64,000 bases of DNA from Prochlorococcus sp. AG-402-I20 (GCA_003216975.1 QCHY01000003.1:96908-160907), one strand, 5' to 3'. Positions 52,430-61,659 are shown, counted from the first letter of the stretch. The notes: generated by a model not told the origin, from the letters alone. Numbers and translations: made by a program.

Positions 52430-53572
52430 TTGAATGAATTTACTCTGCCAGTTTGGGTAGTTGCGGCTGCAAAGTCTGCAACAAACGTTCTTATTGGAAA
52501 TAAATTTAGAGATTCTGAAAAGATTGATCTACCAAATAAACAAGAATCAATTTCGGTACCTATATGTTCTTCAGCATTACTTGATAACGGTGAGCGATCT
52601 TTAGCAATCACTTGTTGTCAGTCTGGATTGCCTCTTGACATAACAAAAGGATTAGAAATTTGGGCTTATATTCAATTAACTAAAGCAAGTTGTCAATCAG
52701 AAAATCGAGTTAAAAAGGACTTTCCAGATTGGCTTGATTTTCATGCAGGTTATGGAGTAGGTAAATTTCAATCATCTGGTCAGCCATGTATATCTAAGTT
52801 TGCGCGTGATTTGTTATGTATTAACCTTTACCCCCTGTTACCCAAAGACAGTTCAATTAAAGTCGAGATTGTTTTACCTGAAGGTAAAGATCGTGCTTTA
52901 AAGACAAGTAATGAAGCATTTGGAGTAGTAGATGGATTGTCTCTCATTGGAACACAGGCTGAGGTTCAAATTAGTGCGTCTCCCGATCAGCTGAAAAACT
53001 GTCATGAGATTTTGCAGCACAAATGCTCTAACTCAACATTTAATGGATGTTTGACTTTTGTGATTGGTGAAAATGGAATGGATTTAGCAACAAAATTTGG
53101 ACTTCCAGCTAATCAAATTATTAAAACAGGGAATTGGTTAGGCCCTCTGCTTGTAGCTGCTGCTGAAAATGGAGTTAAAAAACTTTTATTATTTGGGTAT
53201 CATGGAAAGCTAGTAAAGCTCTCTGGTGGAGTTTTTCATACCCATCATCATCTTGCCGACGGAAGAATTGAAATTCTTACTTCACTTGCAGTTAGAGAAG
53301 GTATCTCTTTTGATTTGATTGAATTAATAAGTAAATCAACGTCTGTGGAAAATGCTTTATTAACTCTTGAAGCAAGCGACTCAGAAGCGGTCTCTTTGCT
53401 TTGGCGTAGGATGGCTAATGAAATTGAAATGAAAAGCCGGAAATATGTGAATCGATATTTGTCTTCATCGATGGGAATCGGATCTGTTTTGTTTGACCGT
53501 AAAAGGCAAATTCGATGGGCTGGTTTTGAAGGTTTGAAACAAATTAACTCTTTAGGGTTAATTCTTAAGTGA
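52430..53572 (+). CDS. cbiD: Cobalt-precorrin-5B C1-methyltransferase
   Basis: SAM-dependent methylation in the anaerobic-type cobalamin (pseudocobalamin) pathway. It opens FTLPVWVVAAAKSATNVLIG and contains LDFHAGYGVGKFQSSGQP, FVIGENGMDLATKFGLP, KLLLFGYHGKLVKLSGGVFHTHHHLADGR, the CbiD signature. The start is a TTG; no in-frame ATG precedes the domain. It lies 69 bp upstream of guaA. Confidence 0.93.
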   Translation: MNEFTLPVWVVAAAKSATNVLIGNKFRDSEKIDLPNKQESISVPICSSALLDNGERSLAITCCQSGLPLDITKGLEIWAYIQLTKASCQSENRVKKDFPDWLDFHAGYGVGKFQSSGQPCISKFARDLLCINLYPLLPKDSSIKVEIVLPEGKDRALKTSNEAFGVVDGLSLIGTQAEVQISASPDQLKNCHEILQHKCSNSTFNGCLTFVIGENGMDLATKFGLPANQIIKTGNWLGPLLVAAAENGVKKLLLFGYHGKLVKLSGGVFHTHHHLADGRIEILTSLAVREGISFDLIELISKSTSVENALLTLEASDSEAVSLLWRRMANEIEMKSRKYVNRYLSSSMGIGSVLFDRKRQIRWAGFEGLKQINSLGLILK

Positions 53573-53641
53573 AAGGCATATTTCTGTTCTCTTAATTAGT
53601 CTATTTGATAAGAATGTTTTATAAAGATTCATCAGGTTGAT

Positions 53642-55228
53642 ATGACTTCAATGATTTCAGAGGACAAACGTAATCCAGCAATCGTAATTCTCGATTTTGG
53701 TTCTCAATATTCAGAACTAATTGCTCGAAGGATTAGAGAGACAGAGGTTTACTCATTAGTGATGAGTTACACAACCTCTGCGGAACAATTACGTTCTCTT
53801 AAGCCTAAAGGGATTATTTTAAGCGGAGGACCTGGATCTGTTTATGAAGAAGGTGCTCCATATTGTGACCCAGAAATTTTTAAGTTAGGGGTTCCTGTAC
53901 TGGGTGTTTGTTATGGAATGCAATTAATGGTTCATCAGCTAGGAGGATCAGTAAAACCTGCAACTGGAAAAGCTGAATATGGAAAGGCTCCTTTAGAAGT
54001 TGATGATCCAACAGCGTTGTTAACTAATGTTATGACAGGATCAACAATGTGGATGAGTCACGGGGATTCAGTTCAAGAATTACCCAAGGGATTCGTTAGA
54101 TTAGCTCATACTTCAAATACTTTAGAAGCAGCTATTGCTTTGCATGATAAGAGATTTTATGGAGTGCAATTTCATCCGGAAGTTGTTCACTCTACTCAGG
54201 GGATGGTTTTAATAAGAAATTTTGTATACCATATCTGTTCATGTGAGCCTGATTGGACAACAAACTTATTCATAGATGAAGCTGTTTCTCAAGTACAGCA
54301 ACAAGTAGGTGATAAAAAAGTTTTATTGGCTCTATCTGGTGGTGTTGATTCATCAACTCTTGCATTTTTATTAAATAAAGCAATAGGACCTCAATTGACG
54401 TGCATGTTTATTGATCAAGGTTTTATGAGAAAAGGTGAGCCAGAATTTTTAATGTCTTTTTTTGATGAAAAGTTCAAAATTAATGTTGAATATATAAATG
54501 CTAGAGAACGATTTATTTCAGCATTAAAAGGAGTAACTGATCCTGAGCAAAAGCGTAAAATTATAGGTAGAGAATTTATTAGGGTTTTTGAAGAGGAGAG
54601 TCTTCGTTTGGGACCATTTGATTACTTGGCTCAAGGCACGCTTTATCCTGATGTCATAGAAAGTTCAGGAACAAATATTGATCCGAAAACTGGTGAAAGA
54701 ATAGCGGTTAAAATTAAAAGTCATCATAATGTAGGAGGGTTACCAAAAGATTTACAATTTAAATTGGTAGAACCTTTGAGACGTTTATTTAAAGATGAAG
54801 TTAGAAAAGTTGGAAAATCACTGGGATTGCCAGATGAGATTGTACGAAGACATCCATTTCCAGGTCCAGGATTGGCAATAAGAATTTTAGGAGAGGTTAC
54901 TCATGAGAAACTAAATTGTTTAAGGGATGCAGATTTAATTGTGCGAGAGGAAGTTAACAATGCTAAATTGTATAACACGATTTGGCAGGCTTTCGCTGTC
55001 TTGTTGCCTGTATATTCAGTCGGTGTAATGGGAGATCAAAGAACCTATGCGTGGCCAATTGTTGTTCGTTGTGTTTCAAGTGAAGATGGAATGACCGCCG
55101 ATTGGTCTCGTCTACCGTATGAAGTGTTAGAGAAAATTTCCAATAGAATAGTTAACGAAGTTAAGGGAGTTAATAGAGTTGTCTTGGATATAACAAGTAA
55201 ACCTCCAGGCACCATTGAATGGGAATAG
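53642..55228 (+). CDS. guaA: GMP synthase (glutamine-hydrolysing)
   Basis: Converts XMP to GMP using glutamine and ATP. It has a class I glutaminase domain with the nucleophile in [15 protein letters not shown], an ATP pyrophosphatase loop [16 protein letters not shown] and a C-terminal dimerisation domain ending [13 protein letters not shown], at 528 aa. The last codons are also the left attachment site of an inserted island: a copy of the gene end with only synonymous changes lies 6.5 kb downstream. The reading frame is intact, so integration has not damaged the gene. Confidence 0.97.
   Translation: MTSMISEDKRNPAIVILDFGSQYSELIARRIRETEVYSLVMSYTTSAEQLRSLKPKGIILSGGPGSVYEEGAPYCDPEIFKLGVPVLGVCYGMQLMVHQLGGSVKPATGKAEYGKAPLEVDDPTALLTNVMTGSTMWMSHGDSVQELPKGFVRLAHTSNTLEAAIALHDKRFYGVQFHPEVVHSTQGMVLIRNFVYHICSCEPDWTTNLFIDEAVSQVQQQVGDKKVLLALSGGVDSSTLAFLLNKAIGPQLTCMFIDQGFMRKGEPEFLMSFFDEKFKINVEYINARERFISALKGVTDPEQKRKIIGREFIRVFEEESLRLGPFDYLAQGTLYPDVIESSGTNIDPKTGERIAVKIKSHHNVGGLPKDLQFKLVEPLRRLFKDEVRKVGKSLGLPDEIVRRHPFPGPGLAIRILGEVTHEKLNCLRDADLIVREEVNNAKLYNTIWQAFAVLLPVYSVGVMGDQRTYAWPIVVRCVSSEDGMTADWSRLPYEVLEKISNRIVNEVKGVNRVVLDITSKPPGTIEWE
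55208..55228 (+). repeat. Left attachment core (attL) in guaA 3' end
   Basis: The last seven codons of guaA (G-T-I-E-W-E-stop; includes ACCATTGAATGGGAATAG) match an orphan copy at 61764-61784 at 17 of 21 positions. Forty bp beyond the stop, paired 11-bp arm-type repeats begin, as they do after the second copy. The 3' end of guaA is a documented integration site for genomic islands in several bacteria. Confidence 0.75.
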
Positions 55229-55267
55229 TTTAGGGCAGTAAAACCCAGTCCACCACACAAAGTCGTT

Positions 55268-55349
55268 GTTCCCCGTAAGTTCCCCGTGGGAATGACGTGA
55301 CGAAGTGACAAGGGTTTTGAGCAGTAAGTTCCCCGTAAGTTCCCCGTGT
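55268..55349. repeat. Left arm-type direct repeats, GTTCCCCGT class
   Basis: Two pairs of abutting 11-mers: GTTCCCCGTAA + GTTCCCCGTGG at 55268-55289, and GTTCCCCGTAA + GTTCCCCGTGT at 55328-55349. The pairs are exactly 60 bp apart. A third pair, GTTCCCCGTAT + GTTCCCCGTGC, lies at 61685-61706. Paired short direct repeats flanking a core are typical of tyrosine-integrase arm-type binding sites. The rest of this 344-bp gene-free stretch (55229-55572) holds an 11-bp inverted repeat, TTTTCTCTACA at 55391 and TGTAGAGAAAA at 55420, and no coding sequence I can support. Confidence 0.8.
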
Positions 55350-55572
55350 CACTTAGTCACCTTCTCTGTGGAGACATCGTAGATAGTTCATTTTCTCTAC
55401 ACCTCAACCGTAGAGAACTTGTAGAGAAAACGTATTAGACAACTATTTTATCTTGACTACTTGAATGAGGTTATTGCAAACCACCTTTTGATTCTTTCTA
55501 CTAAAAATTGTCTAAAGAGGTTCTCTCTGCACTTGAAGTAAAATGAATGGATGAGGATTACTTGATTCTTAC

Positions 55573-55956
55573 ATGAAGAAACGAACTACTGTTATTGGTA
55601 CTTTGATGTCATTGCTGTCTTTCGGACAACCTCTGCTAATTGGAACTGGCACTGTTTTAACGAGTGCTGCCGTGATGCTTTCTGTTCCTGAAAGGGTATG
55701 GGCAGAAAAAGCAGATGTCTATTTGCGGCGTGGGAGCAGTAAATCTCGCCGAAAGGATTATCACGGAGCAATAATTGAATACTCTAAAGCAATTGATATT
55801 GGAGGTGAATTATTACCAGAAGTATATGTGACACGTGGAATTGCGAAGAAAAATATAGGAGATATAGGGGGCGCTTGTTCTGATTTTAAAGAAGGAATCT
55901 CTCTTGGATATTCCGGGGGATTTGTACGTCATTGGATAAGAACTTTGTGTGATTAA
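55573..55956 (+). CDS. Exported TPR-like protein
   Basis: 127 aa. The N-terminus has a signal or anchor (GTLMSLLSFGQPLLIGTGTVLTSAAVMLSVPERVWAEK, with an Ala-Glu cleavage-like site). The mature part has one full and one partial TPR-like unit: ADVYLRRGSSKSRRKDYHGAIIEYSKAIDI and YVTRGIAKKNIGDIGGACSDFKEGISLG. Small exported TPR proteins are frequent in picocyanobacterial islands. It is the first gene of the island, 344 bp after guaA. The partner is unknown. Confidence 0.75.
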   Translation: MKKRTTVIGTLMSLLSFGQPLLIGTGTVLTSAAVMLSVPERVWAEKADVYLRRGSSKSRRKDYHGAIIEYSKAIDIGGELLPEVYVTRGIAKKNIGDIGGACSDFKEGISLGYSGGFVRHWIRTLCD

Positions 55957-56003
55957 GTAAGATCGATTTAGGTTGTATTTATGAATGATCGACTTGCTTT
56001 CTC

Positions 56004-56762
56004 ATGAATAGGTTTCGGCGAAAACTTAATAACCAAATCACTAATCAGAGTGAAGGAAGCGGAACGTCGTTATTCAATAAGTTCAGTGGACTTGCTATCG
56101 CGATTTCAATTTTATTAGCGGTACTTGAGACTGAGAGTCATATTGAAATTCATTTTGGTGAGTTAATCCGAAAGATAGATTTGATAATTGGATCATTCTT
56201 TTGTATTGAGTATGTCTGTCGTTTATGGGTTTCTCCTCTGCAGCATCGTTATGGAAGAGGAATAAAGGGTGTTGTGAGATATATGTTTTCTCCTTTAGCA
56301 CTTATTGATGCAATAGCGATATTTCCAACATTCATAGGTGTTCTTGGTTCTCAGTTCTATATTTTGAGAGTTATTCGTCTGTTGAGAATTGCAAAAGTTG
56401 GACGTTCTAGAAGATTTCAGCAAAGTATTTCTCATTTTAACTTTGCAATAAGTTCTAAAAGGCAGGAATTGCAATTAGCAGCGATTTATACAGGACTCTT
56501 ATTGCTTGTTAGTAGCACTTTGATGTATTTGGTTGAATCTAATGTTCAACCTGAATTATTTGGTTCAATTCCTAGGTGTATTTGGTGGGCGATTAATACT
56601 GTCACAACAGTTGGATATGGAGATACGGTGCCAATTAGTTCTTTAGGAAAAATCTTTGCTTCGATCACTGCATTGCTTGGAATCGGTGTTATCGCAGTTC
56701 CAACTGGAATTATTGCTGCAGGATTTAGTGAATCTATTTCAAAGAGTAGGCAAAAATATTAG
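56004..56762 (+). CDS. Voltage-gated potassium channel-like protein
   Basis: 252 aa with six predicted membrane segments. S1 is FSGLAIAISILLAVLE, S2 is LIIGSFFCIEYVCRLW and S3 is PLALIDAIAIFPTFIG. An Arg-rich S4 (ILRVIRLLRIAKVGRSRRF) follows, then S5, the selectivity filter TVTTVGYGDTVP and S6 (IGVIAVPTGIIAAGF). The TVGYGD filter indicates K+ selectivity, and the spaced arginines indicate voltage sensing. There is no cytosolic ligand domain. It follows the TPR gene by 47 bp and converges on the DUF4236 gene. It is unusual cargo for a picocyanobacterial island. Confidence 0.9.
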   Translation: MNRFRRKLNNQITNQSEGSGTSLFNKFSGLAIAISILLAVLETESHIEIHFGELIRKIDLIIGSFFCIEYVCRLWVSPLQHRYGRGIKGVVRYMFSPLALIDAIAIFPTFIGVLGSQFYILRVIRLLRIAKVGRSRRFQQSISHFNFAISSKRQELQLAAIYTGLLLLVSSTLMYLVESNVQPELFGSIPRCIWWAINTVTTVGYGDTVPISSLGKIFASITALLGIGVIAVPTGIIAAGFSESISKSRQKY

Positions 56763-56771
56763 GCATAGAAT

Positions 56772-57905
56772 TTAAATGAGGTCTTGGAATTTATTTAACT
56801 GAGATACAAAATTCTCTGCTAATTCTGCATTGCTAAACATATATTTTTCATAAATCCCTGTGTTGGACCTCAGTGTTATTTCTCCGTAACGCATAACAGG
56901 TATTTGTCTATTGTCTGAAAATCTTTTATCTCTACTACCATCTTTATTTGTTTTCTCCCATACCTCGCCTACTTGTTCAGAATCATTTGGAATTGATTCA
57001 GTCTCTAAGAAATTAGATACTTCAAAACTCGCTTCTACATTGGTTATTTCAAGAATTCCAAAATTTTCAGGATTGTTATACATAACAACAAAACCTGGAT
57101 ATAGATATATATCTGCTCCGTTTATATTTGAGAAACAGAGTGCATTATATGAAGATGTAATTCCTGGTAATTTATCTTGCCTTAAGGATGCTCTTTCTCT
57201 TTCAAGCGTGGAAGATGCTGCAGAACGAGTTCTCACTTGATCAACATCAGTCGCTGAAGTTATATCCCAAACATAGTTAGATTTGCCAAGTTCTTGGAAT
57301 GAAGGGATTAATTCTTCGAATGCATTTCTTGCTTCTTCCTCCATTTCTAATTCTAGTTCAACTTCAGATTGGTTAATTCCTTGTTTGACTTCTTCGGTTG
57401 CCTTCTGCATCGAAGCAAGATTGCTATTGAGTTTTCTTTTAATAAACGGGAGCAAATAATATAACAGTGTTAGTTGAGATATCAGTTTCAATAATTGAGT
57501 AGTGAATATTGACGTTTTAATTTCAGTTAAGTCTTTCTTTAATTGAATTTTCTGCTTATTCGCTGCAAGCACTGCTTCTTGTAGTGCCATAAGACCATCT
57601 GAAGTTATATCTAAAGGATCTTCACTGACAAATACCTCATCAGGTTGAGAAATTTGTTCTTCGTATTCCTGAGGATGAACACGTTTTTCTGATGGATTAT
57701 CGAGAATAGAATTTTTTCCGCCCCCTATTTTTCTTCTTGAATAAATACCTGTTCCAGGAATTCCAACGTTTGCATAGGTTCCTCCTTTGCCACCAAGAGT
57801 GATAGAAGCACCTCTAACTCCAATGGATGCGGTAACACCGCTTTTGCTTAGATTGAGTCGAACACCTGGAATAACTCTTATTCGTCTTCTAAATAACCAA
57901 GACAA
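56772..57905 (-). CDS. DUF4236-domain protein
   Basis: 377 aa. The first 60 residues are a clear DUF4236 domain: MSWLFRRRIRVIPGVRLNLSKSG, then SIGVRGASITLGGKGG and NVGIPGTGIYSRRK. A charged linker, a coiled-coil region (about 105-205, with a hydrophobic LLKLISQLTLLYYLLPFIK) and a C-terminal soluble domain follow. The C-terminal domain includes ITSSYNALCFSNINGADIYLYPGFVVMY. DUF4236 occurs widely on mobile elements but has no assigned activity. It diverges from the helicase operon. Confidence 0.82.
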   Translation of the reverse strand: MSWLFRRRIRVIPGVRLNLSKSGVTASIGVRGASITLGGKGGTYANVGIPGTGIYSRRKIGGGKNSILDNPSEKRVHPQEYEEQISQPDEVFVSEDPLDITSDGLMALQEAVLAANKQKIQLKKDLTEIKTSIFTTQLLKLISQLTLLYYLLPFIKRKLNSNLASMQKATEEVKQGINQSEVELELEMEEEARNAFEELIPSFQELGKSNYVWDITSATDVDQVRTRSAASSTLERERASLRQDKLPGITSSYNALCFSNINGADIYLYPGFVVMYNNPENFGILEITNVEASFEVSNFLETESIPNDSEQVGEVWEKTNKDGSRDKRFSDNRQIPVMRYGEITLRSNTGIYEKYMFSNAELAENFVSQLNKFQDLI

Positions 57906-58103
57906 TGTTTAATATGCATTTTATGCACCTTAAAGAGATCCTCTGATCAGGGGATCAAAAATAAAGCGATCACATAGAAACTTGTAACAGGAAAGTATCT
58001 ATTGAACTTTTTGAAACAAATGGTTTCATCTCTTTTTTGATACATTCTTCGAGCAAGAAGTCCTATAAGAACTAGCATTTATATATTAGTTACCAATAAA
58101 TGC
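57906..58103. promoter_or_regulatory. Divergent control region with palindromes
   Basis: Between the DUF4236 gene and the helicase operon lie three inverted repeats. GATCCTCTGATCAGGGGATC (57937-57956) is a 20-bp palindrome with one T/G pair mismatch. TGCATTTTATGCA (57915-57927) lies next to the DUF4236 start. TGAAAC/GTTTCA (58012-58028) has a 5-base loop. These are operator-like, but no regulator gene is present in the island to pair with them. Confidence 0.4.
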
Positions 58104-58343
58104 ATGAATGGTTTTCTTGCTGCAGCAACAATTGCAAATCCTGTAATTGCTTCAGTACTTACTATTTTGTTTTATCTAGAGCGAAAAAAATTAGATGAAC
58201 GATCAAAGCAACTTCAAAATTCTATTACTACTTGCTCTGAATCTGTAGCAACAGAAGTACAGACTTTATCCACTCAAATTAATGCCAATACTCAATCTTT
58301 AAATGAAGTTAAAGACACACTTAAAGAGGTTGTAAATATTTAA
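58104..58343 (+). CDS. Membrane/coiled-coil mini-protein of helicase operon
   Basis: 79 aa: an N-terminal hydrophobic helix (FLAAATIANPVIASVLTILFYLE), then a basic KKLDERSK and a heptad-like helix (TCSESVATEVQTLSTQINANTQSLNEVKDTLKEVV). It is predicted to be a single-pass anchor with a cytosolic coiled coil. It stops 4 bp before the 254-aa gene, so it is the first gene of a three-gene operon. No family recognised; tethering the downstream proteins to the membrane is only a guess. Confidence 0.65.
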   Translation: MNGFLAAATIANPVIASVLTILFYLERKKLDERSKQLQNSITTCSESVATEVQTLSTQINANTQSLNEVKDTLKEVVNI

Positions 58344-58347
58344 AGAT

Positions 58348-59112
58348 ATGCAAGAGGATTTAAGTACAAGATATCTTCTCTACTTACGTGATATGAGTAG
58401 GCAAATTATTTTTAGTACATCTAGTGGTGCCGGTAATTATTCACAAGTACTTATACAAGGAAGGAAAAAAAATAAGGATGAGAGGTTTTCAAGGATTACT
58501 GACTATTCACTTTCAAAGATCGAATTAAAAGGTTCCGAAGCATATAGAGCAGATATTAATCTTGCTGCTAAAGGATTTGGATTATTTTGTGCCTTAGGAA
58601 TCCTGTGTGGAACTTATATTCCAAAGAATAAGAAAAATAGTTTGAGACTTTTAGCAGCACCAATTATTTATGGCAGATTGCTGTTTGAGGAAGAAGGTGA
58701 TTGCGATATTAGTGAGTGGATAGTTAACTATGATCTTGCTACTTGTCTGTATTCTGAACAAACAGATGAATCAGAGGAGATGGACTATCTCTTCAATGAT
58801 GAAAAAGTTTCAGGGTCAAACACGATCCGAGAAATTGAATCGTTTCTGGAACACAAATCTAAAAATGATTTACAAAATATTCTCAAACAAGGCGATATAT
58901 TTGTAGACGATTTTTCAAAAGTTGCTGAGATACCATTTGTTGTTTGCAAGACACCACTTGAGGCAGCACAATCTGCAATTGAGGCAAGAGATAATGGTCA
59001 AAAAATGCTTTATTATTGTCCAGGTGATTGGGTCTTTAATGCACCTGTTCCTGATGGATTGAATACTTATACAGCATTAGATGAGATTGCTAAAGAATTA
59101 CAGGAGGTATAA
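58348..59112 (+). CDS. Helicase-partner protein, N-terminal-region-like
   Basis: 254 aa with no named domain I can assign. The order of features resembles the region ahead of the ATPase in large DNA2/DUF4011-type SF1 helicases. These are an N-terminal YLRDMSRQIIFS, a middle LRLLAAPIIYGRLLFEEE followed by EWIVNYDLATCL, and a C-terminal TYTALDEIAKELQEV leading into the next gene. I infer a helicase accessory half encoded separately. A strong AGGAGGT (59102-59108) inside its last codons serves the next gene, so the split is genuine rather than a sequencing error. Confidence 0.6.
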   Translation: MQEDLSTRYLLYLRDMSRQIIFSTSSGAGNYSQVLIQGRKKNKDERFSRITDYSLSKIELKGSEAYRADINLAAKGFGLFCALGILCGTYIPKNKKNSLRLLAAPIIYGRLLFEEEGDCDISEWIVNYDLATCLYSEQTDESEEMDYLFNDEKVSGSNTIREIESFLEHKSKNDLQNILKQGDIFVDDFSKVAEIPFVVCKTPLEAAQSAIEARDNGQKMLYYCPGDWVFNAPVPDGLNTYTALDEIAKELQEV

Positions 59113-59115
59113 CTA

Positions 59116-61659
59116 ATGTCAACACTTAATAGGTTACTAGAATCTGTTTTTGAAGGTAGAAGATTTGAACATAAACATACACCTTTATCAAATGATGATA
59201 TTGAAAAGGCAATTAAAGAAATACCATTTACGTTGTCTGCTGCCCAGAAGAGTAGTGTTTTTCAGGCATTAAATAATGATATTACTTATATACAAGGACC
59301 ACCAGGGACAGGTAAGTCTTATACGATTTCAGCACTCGCAATACTTGCTTCTAAATTAGGTTTGAAGACATTAGTCGCTTCGCAAAAAAAACCTGCTGTA
59401 GAGATTGTTTATTCCAAAGTTTCTGAACTTATAGGAGAAGAAGGTTGTCTATTCCTGTCTGATAACCCAGAAAGAAAAGAATCTACAAAAGATCTCCTTC
59501 AATCAATTTTAAGTTGGACTACTAGTAGTCAACTCACAAGAAATAAACAAATCTATCGCCAACAAGATACTGAAGTTCAAGACTTAATAAAAGAGAGAGA
59601 TCGTTATGCTGAAAGGATTAAAGACTATCAACAAGACATTAAACAGTTTTTTGAATCTAATGAGACAATTCAGAGATTGCAAAAGAATTTATTAGATACT
59701 TTGGGTTTACCAGAACAGGTCTTACGTAAAGTAAAAAGGTTAGAAAATAATGAGATTAGGGATAAATTAATTGAGTACATTGATGAATGTAGACGTCTAC
59801 GTAAAAAGTCATTTGATAATGATGGAAGACTAGGTTTTGCAAATAAGATGAGATTGAATTTATTAGTAACGACAATTCTAAAAAATTTAGAACTTGATAT
59901 TGATGTATATAAAAAGTATCAAGAAGAAATTTTAGAGCAAATTGTCCGATATTCAAGAGAAGCAAGAAAAAGTATTAGCAGGCAAAATCTAATTAGGAAT
60001 CATCCGATTGATAGTTTACGTGTTTCTTTAAATGACATTACTAATCAGTTATACCCCCAATCAAATACATCAACTAGTTTGTTATCAAAGAGACTTAAGT
60101 TAAAGACAAAAATCAAGATAGAGGAACTTTTAGAAGATCGTTCATATGTAAATACTTTGAGCGATTTTAAAAGGAGATTGCATTGGAGGACTGCAAGGAA
60201 AGTAAAGGAATGGAATAGAAAAATTAATTTTGAGAAATTATTTGAGATCTTTCCCATCGTGCTTGGTGAGATAAGAACACTTCACCCTTTCTTACCTTTT
60301 AAAGAAGAACTCTTTGATCTAGTGATTGTTGATGAAGCATCACAAGTCAATTTGGCAGAGATTATTCCGATTCTTTTTCGTGCAAAGCGTTTTTGTATTG
60401 TTGGTGATCATAAGCAACTTGGTATAAAAGCAGGAGGGGTGATTTTTTTGAATAAAGTTCTAGAAAGACTTGTTTGGCAGAAAAGATTTGATGATTTACA
60501 TAAAATTAATTTGTCTCCTACCGCTGCTAAAGAAAGAGATCTTCTCGTCTCAACCTCATCAATATTGGATCTGATTAGAAATGAAAATAACGATATAACC
60601 TCAGTACCTGTTGTTTTAAATGAGCATTTTCGTTCAATGCCTATGCTCGCAGAATTTACTAATAATGAATTTTATAAATCAGGTAGTGAGCATAGCGGTT
60701 TGAAAATCATGACTGCTTTACCTCAAAATAAATGTCTAAATTCATTCATGGATATCCCAGTCAAAACGAAAAGAGAGAATACAGAAAATGTGAACACTGG
60801 TGAAGTGAAGAAAGTCGTTTCTTTAATTAAGTCCATAGCAGCACAAAAACCGATTGCAGAAACTAAAGAACTTTTCTCTCTTCCTCCTCTGACAGGAAAA
60901 GTAATAACAGTAGGGGTTGTCTCTTTTATGCGTGATCAAGTTAAAAAGATTGATGAGGAAATCTCATCAACGATTTCTTCTGATCAGTTAGAGAAAATTG
61001 ATTTTATGGTTGGAACGCCAGAAGACTTTCAAGGAAATGAAAGAGATGTAATGGTCATTGCACCTGGTGTAGATGAGGATTGCTCTCGGTCCAGAGCATT
61101 TATGGAGAATGAAAATAGATTTAATGTTGCCAGTAGCAGAGCAAAGTTCTACACATACTTTGTTCATGGCGAATTACCCTCAAATATGATGAGGATGAAA
61201 GGAATGTTGAGTCATATGGGGATCGAGAATGAAGAGACAAGCGGACAAGTTGAATTCACTCCTATAGGTTGGGACTTCTCTAGATCAGATTGCGATTCAG
61301 ATTTTGAACATCTTGTTGCCGATAATATTGAGGACTTCATTGAAAACGAGGCACCTAACAAATTGATGCTTTTTAATCAAGTGAATTCATGTGGTTATTT
61401 TCTCGACTTCGTTGTTTATGACAAACAAACTAAAAAGTCACTAGCAATTGAGGTGGATGGCAAGCATCATTTTTTCTCTGATGGCAGTACTCATACAGAT
61501 GAACACTTAGAGCGAATAATGACTCTTAGACGTGCAGGATGGGATACACATCATCTTGATTATTGGAATTGGTTCCAAGACGGATGGATAGAAAAAGATT
61601 CACCTGCTGTCGAAGGACTAAAAGAAAAACTTAGAACATATTTTCTATATCCTCGCTAA
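59116..61659 (+). CDS. SF1 (DNA2/Upf1-type) helicase with C-terminal PD-(D/E)XK nuclease
   Basis: 847 aa. The Q-like motif TLSAAQKSSVFQAL is at about 39-52 and Walker A YIQGPPGTGKSYT at about 58-70. A long charged, coiled-coil insertion follows (about 140-380). Walker B LVIVDEASQ is near 402 and motif III VGDHKQLG near 428. LNEHFRSMPMLAEF comes next, then motif V GTPEDFQGNERDV near 633 and motif VI FNVASSRAKF near 670. The C-terminal 100 residues form a Vsr/MTES_1575-like nuclease: YFLDFVVYDKQTKKSLAIEVDGKHHF, then RIMTLRRAGWDTHHL. Similar helicase-nuclease fusions occur in defence loci. It has a strong AGGAGGT ribosome site 7 nt before the ATG. Confidence 0.87.
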   Translation: MSTLNRLLESVFEGRRFEHKHTPLSNDDIEKAIKEIPFTLSAAQKSSVFQALNNDITYIQGPPGTGKSYTISALAILASKLGLKTLVASQKKPAVEIVYSKVSELIGEEGCLFLSDNPERKESTKDLLQSILSWTTSSQLTRNKQIYRQQDTEVQDLIKERDRYAERIKDYQQDIKQFFESNETIQRLQKNLLDTLGLPEQVLRKVKRLENNEIRDKLIEYIDECRRLRKKSFDNDGRLGFANKMRLNLLVTTILKNLELDIDVYKKYQEEILEQIVRYSREARKSISRQNLIRNHPIDSLRVSLNDITNQLYPQSNTSTSLLSKRLKLKTKIKIEELLEDRSYVNTLSDFKRRLHWRTARKVKEWNRKINFEKLFEIFPIVLGEIRTLHPFLPFKEELFDLVIVDEASQVNLAEIIPILFRAKRFCIVGDHKQLGIKAGGVIFLNKVLERLVWQKRFDDLHKINLSPTAAKERDLLVSTSSILDLIRNENNDITSVPVVLNEHFRSMPMLAEFTNNEFYKSGSEHSGLKIMTALPQNKCLNSFMDIPVKTKRENTENVNTGEVKKVVSLIKSIAAQKPIAETKELFSLPPLTGKVITVGVVSFMRDQVKKIDEEISSTISSDQLEKIDFMVGTPEDFQGNERDVMVIAPGVDEDCSRSRAFMENENRFNVASSRAKFYTYFVHGELPSNMMRMKGMLSHMGIENEETSGQVEFTPIGWDFSRSDCDSDFEHLVADNIEDFIENEAPNKLMLFNQVNSCGYFLDFVVYDKQTKKSLAIEVDGKHHFFSDGSTHTDEHLERIMTLRRAGWDTHHLDYWNWFQDGWIEKDSPAVEGLKEKLRTYFLYPR

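Noticed and set aside
55045-55311. Minus-strand 88-aa ORF across the guaA end and island junction
   Set aside because: Antisense to conserved guaA C-terminus; could have been an integrase remnant, but the residues show no tyrosine-recombinase motif.
55268-55349. CRISPR-like interpretation of the GTTCCCCGT repeats
   Set aside because: Units are 11 bp, abut in pairs, and occur only twice here; no regular unique spacers and no cas genes.
59100-59120. Frameshift or assembly error between the 254-aa gene and the helicase
   Set aside because: The stop is followed by an ATG with a textbook AGGAGGT at proper spacing, so separate translation is designed.
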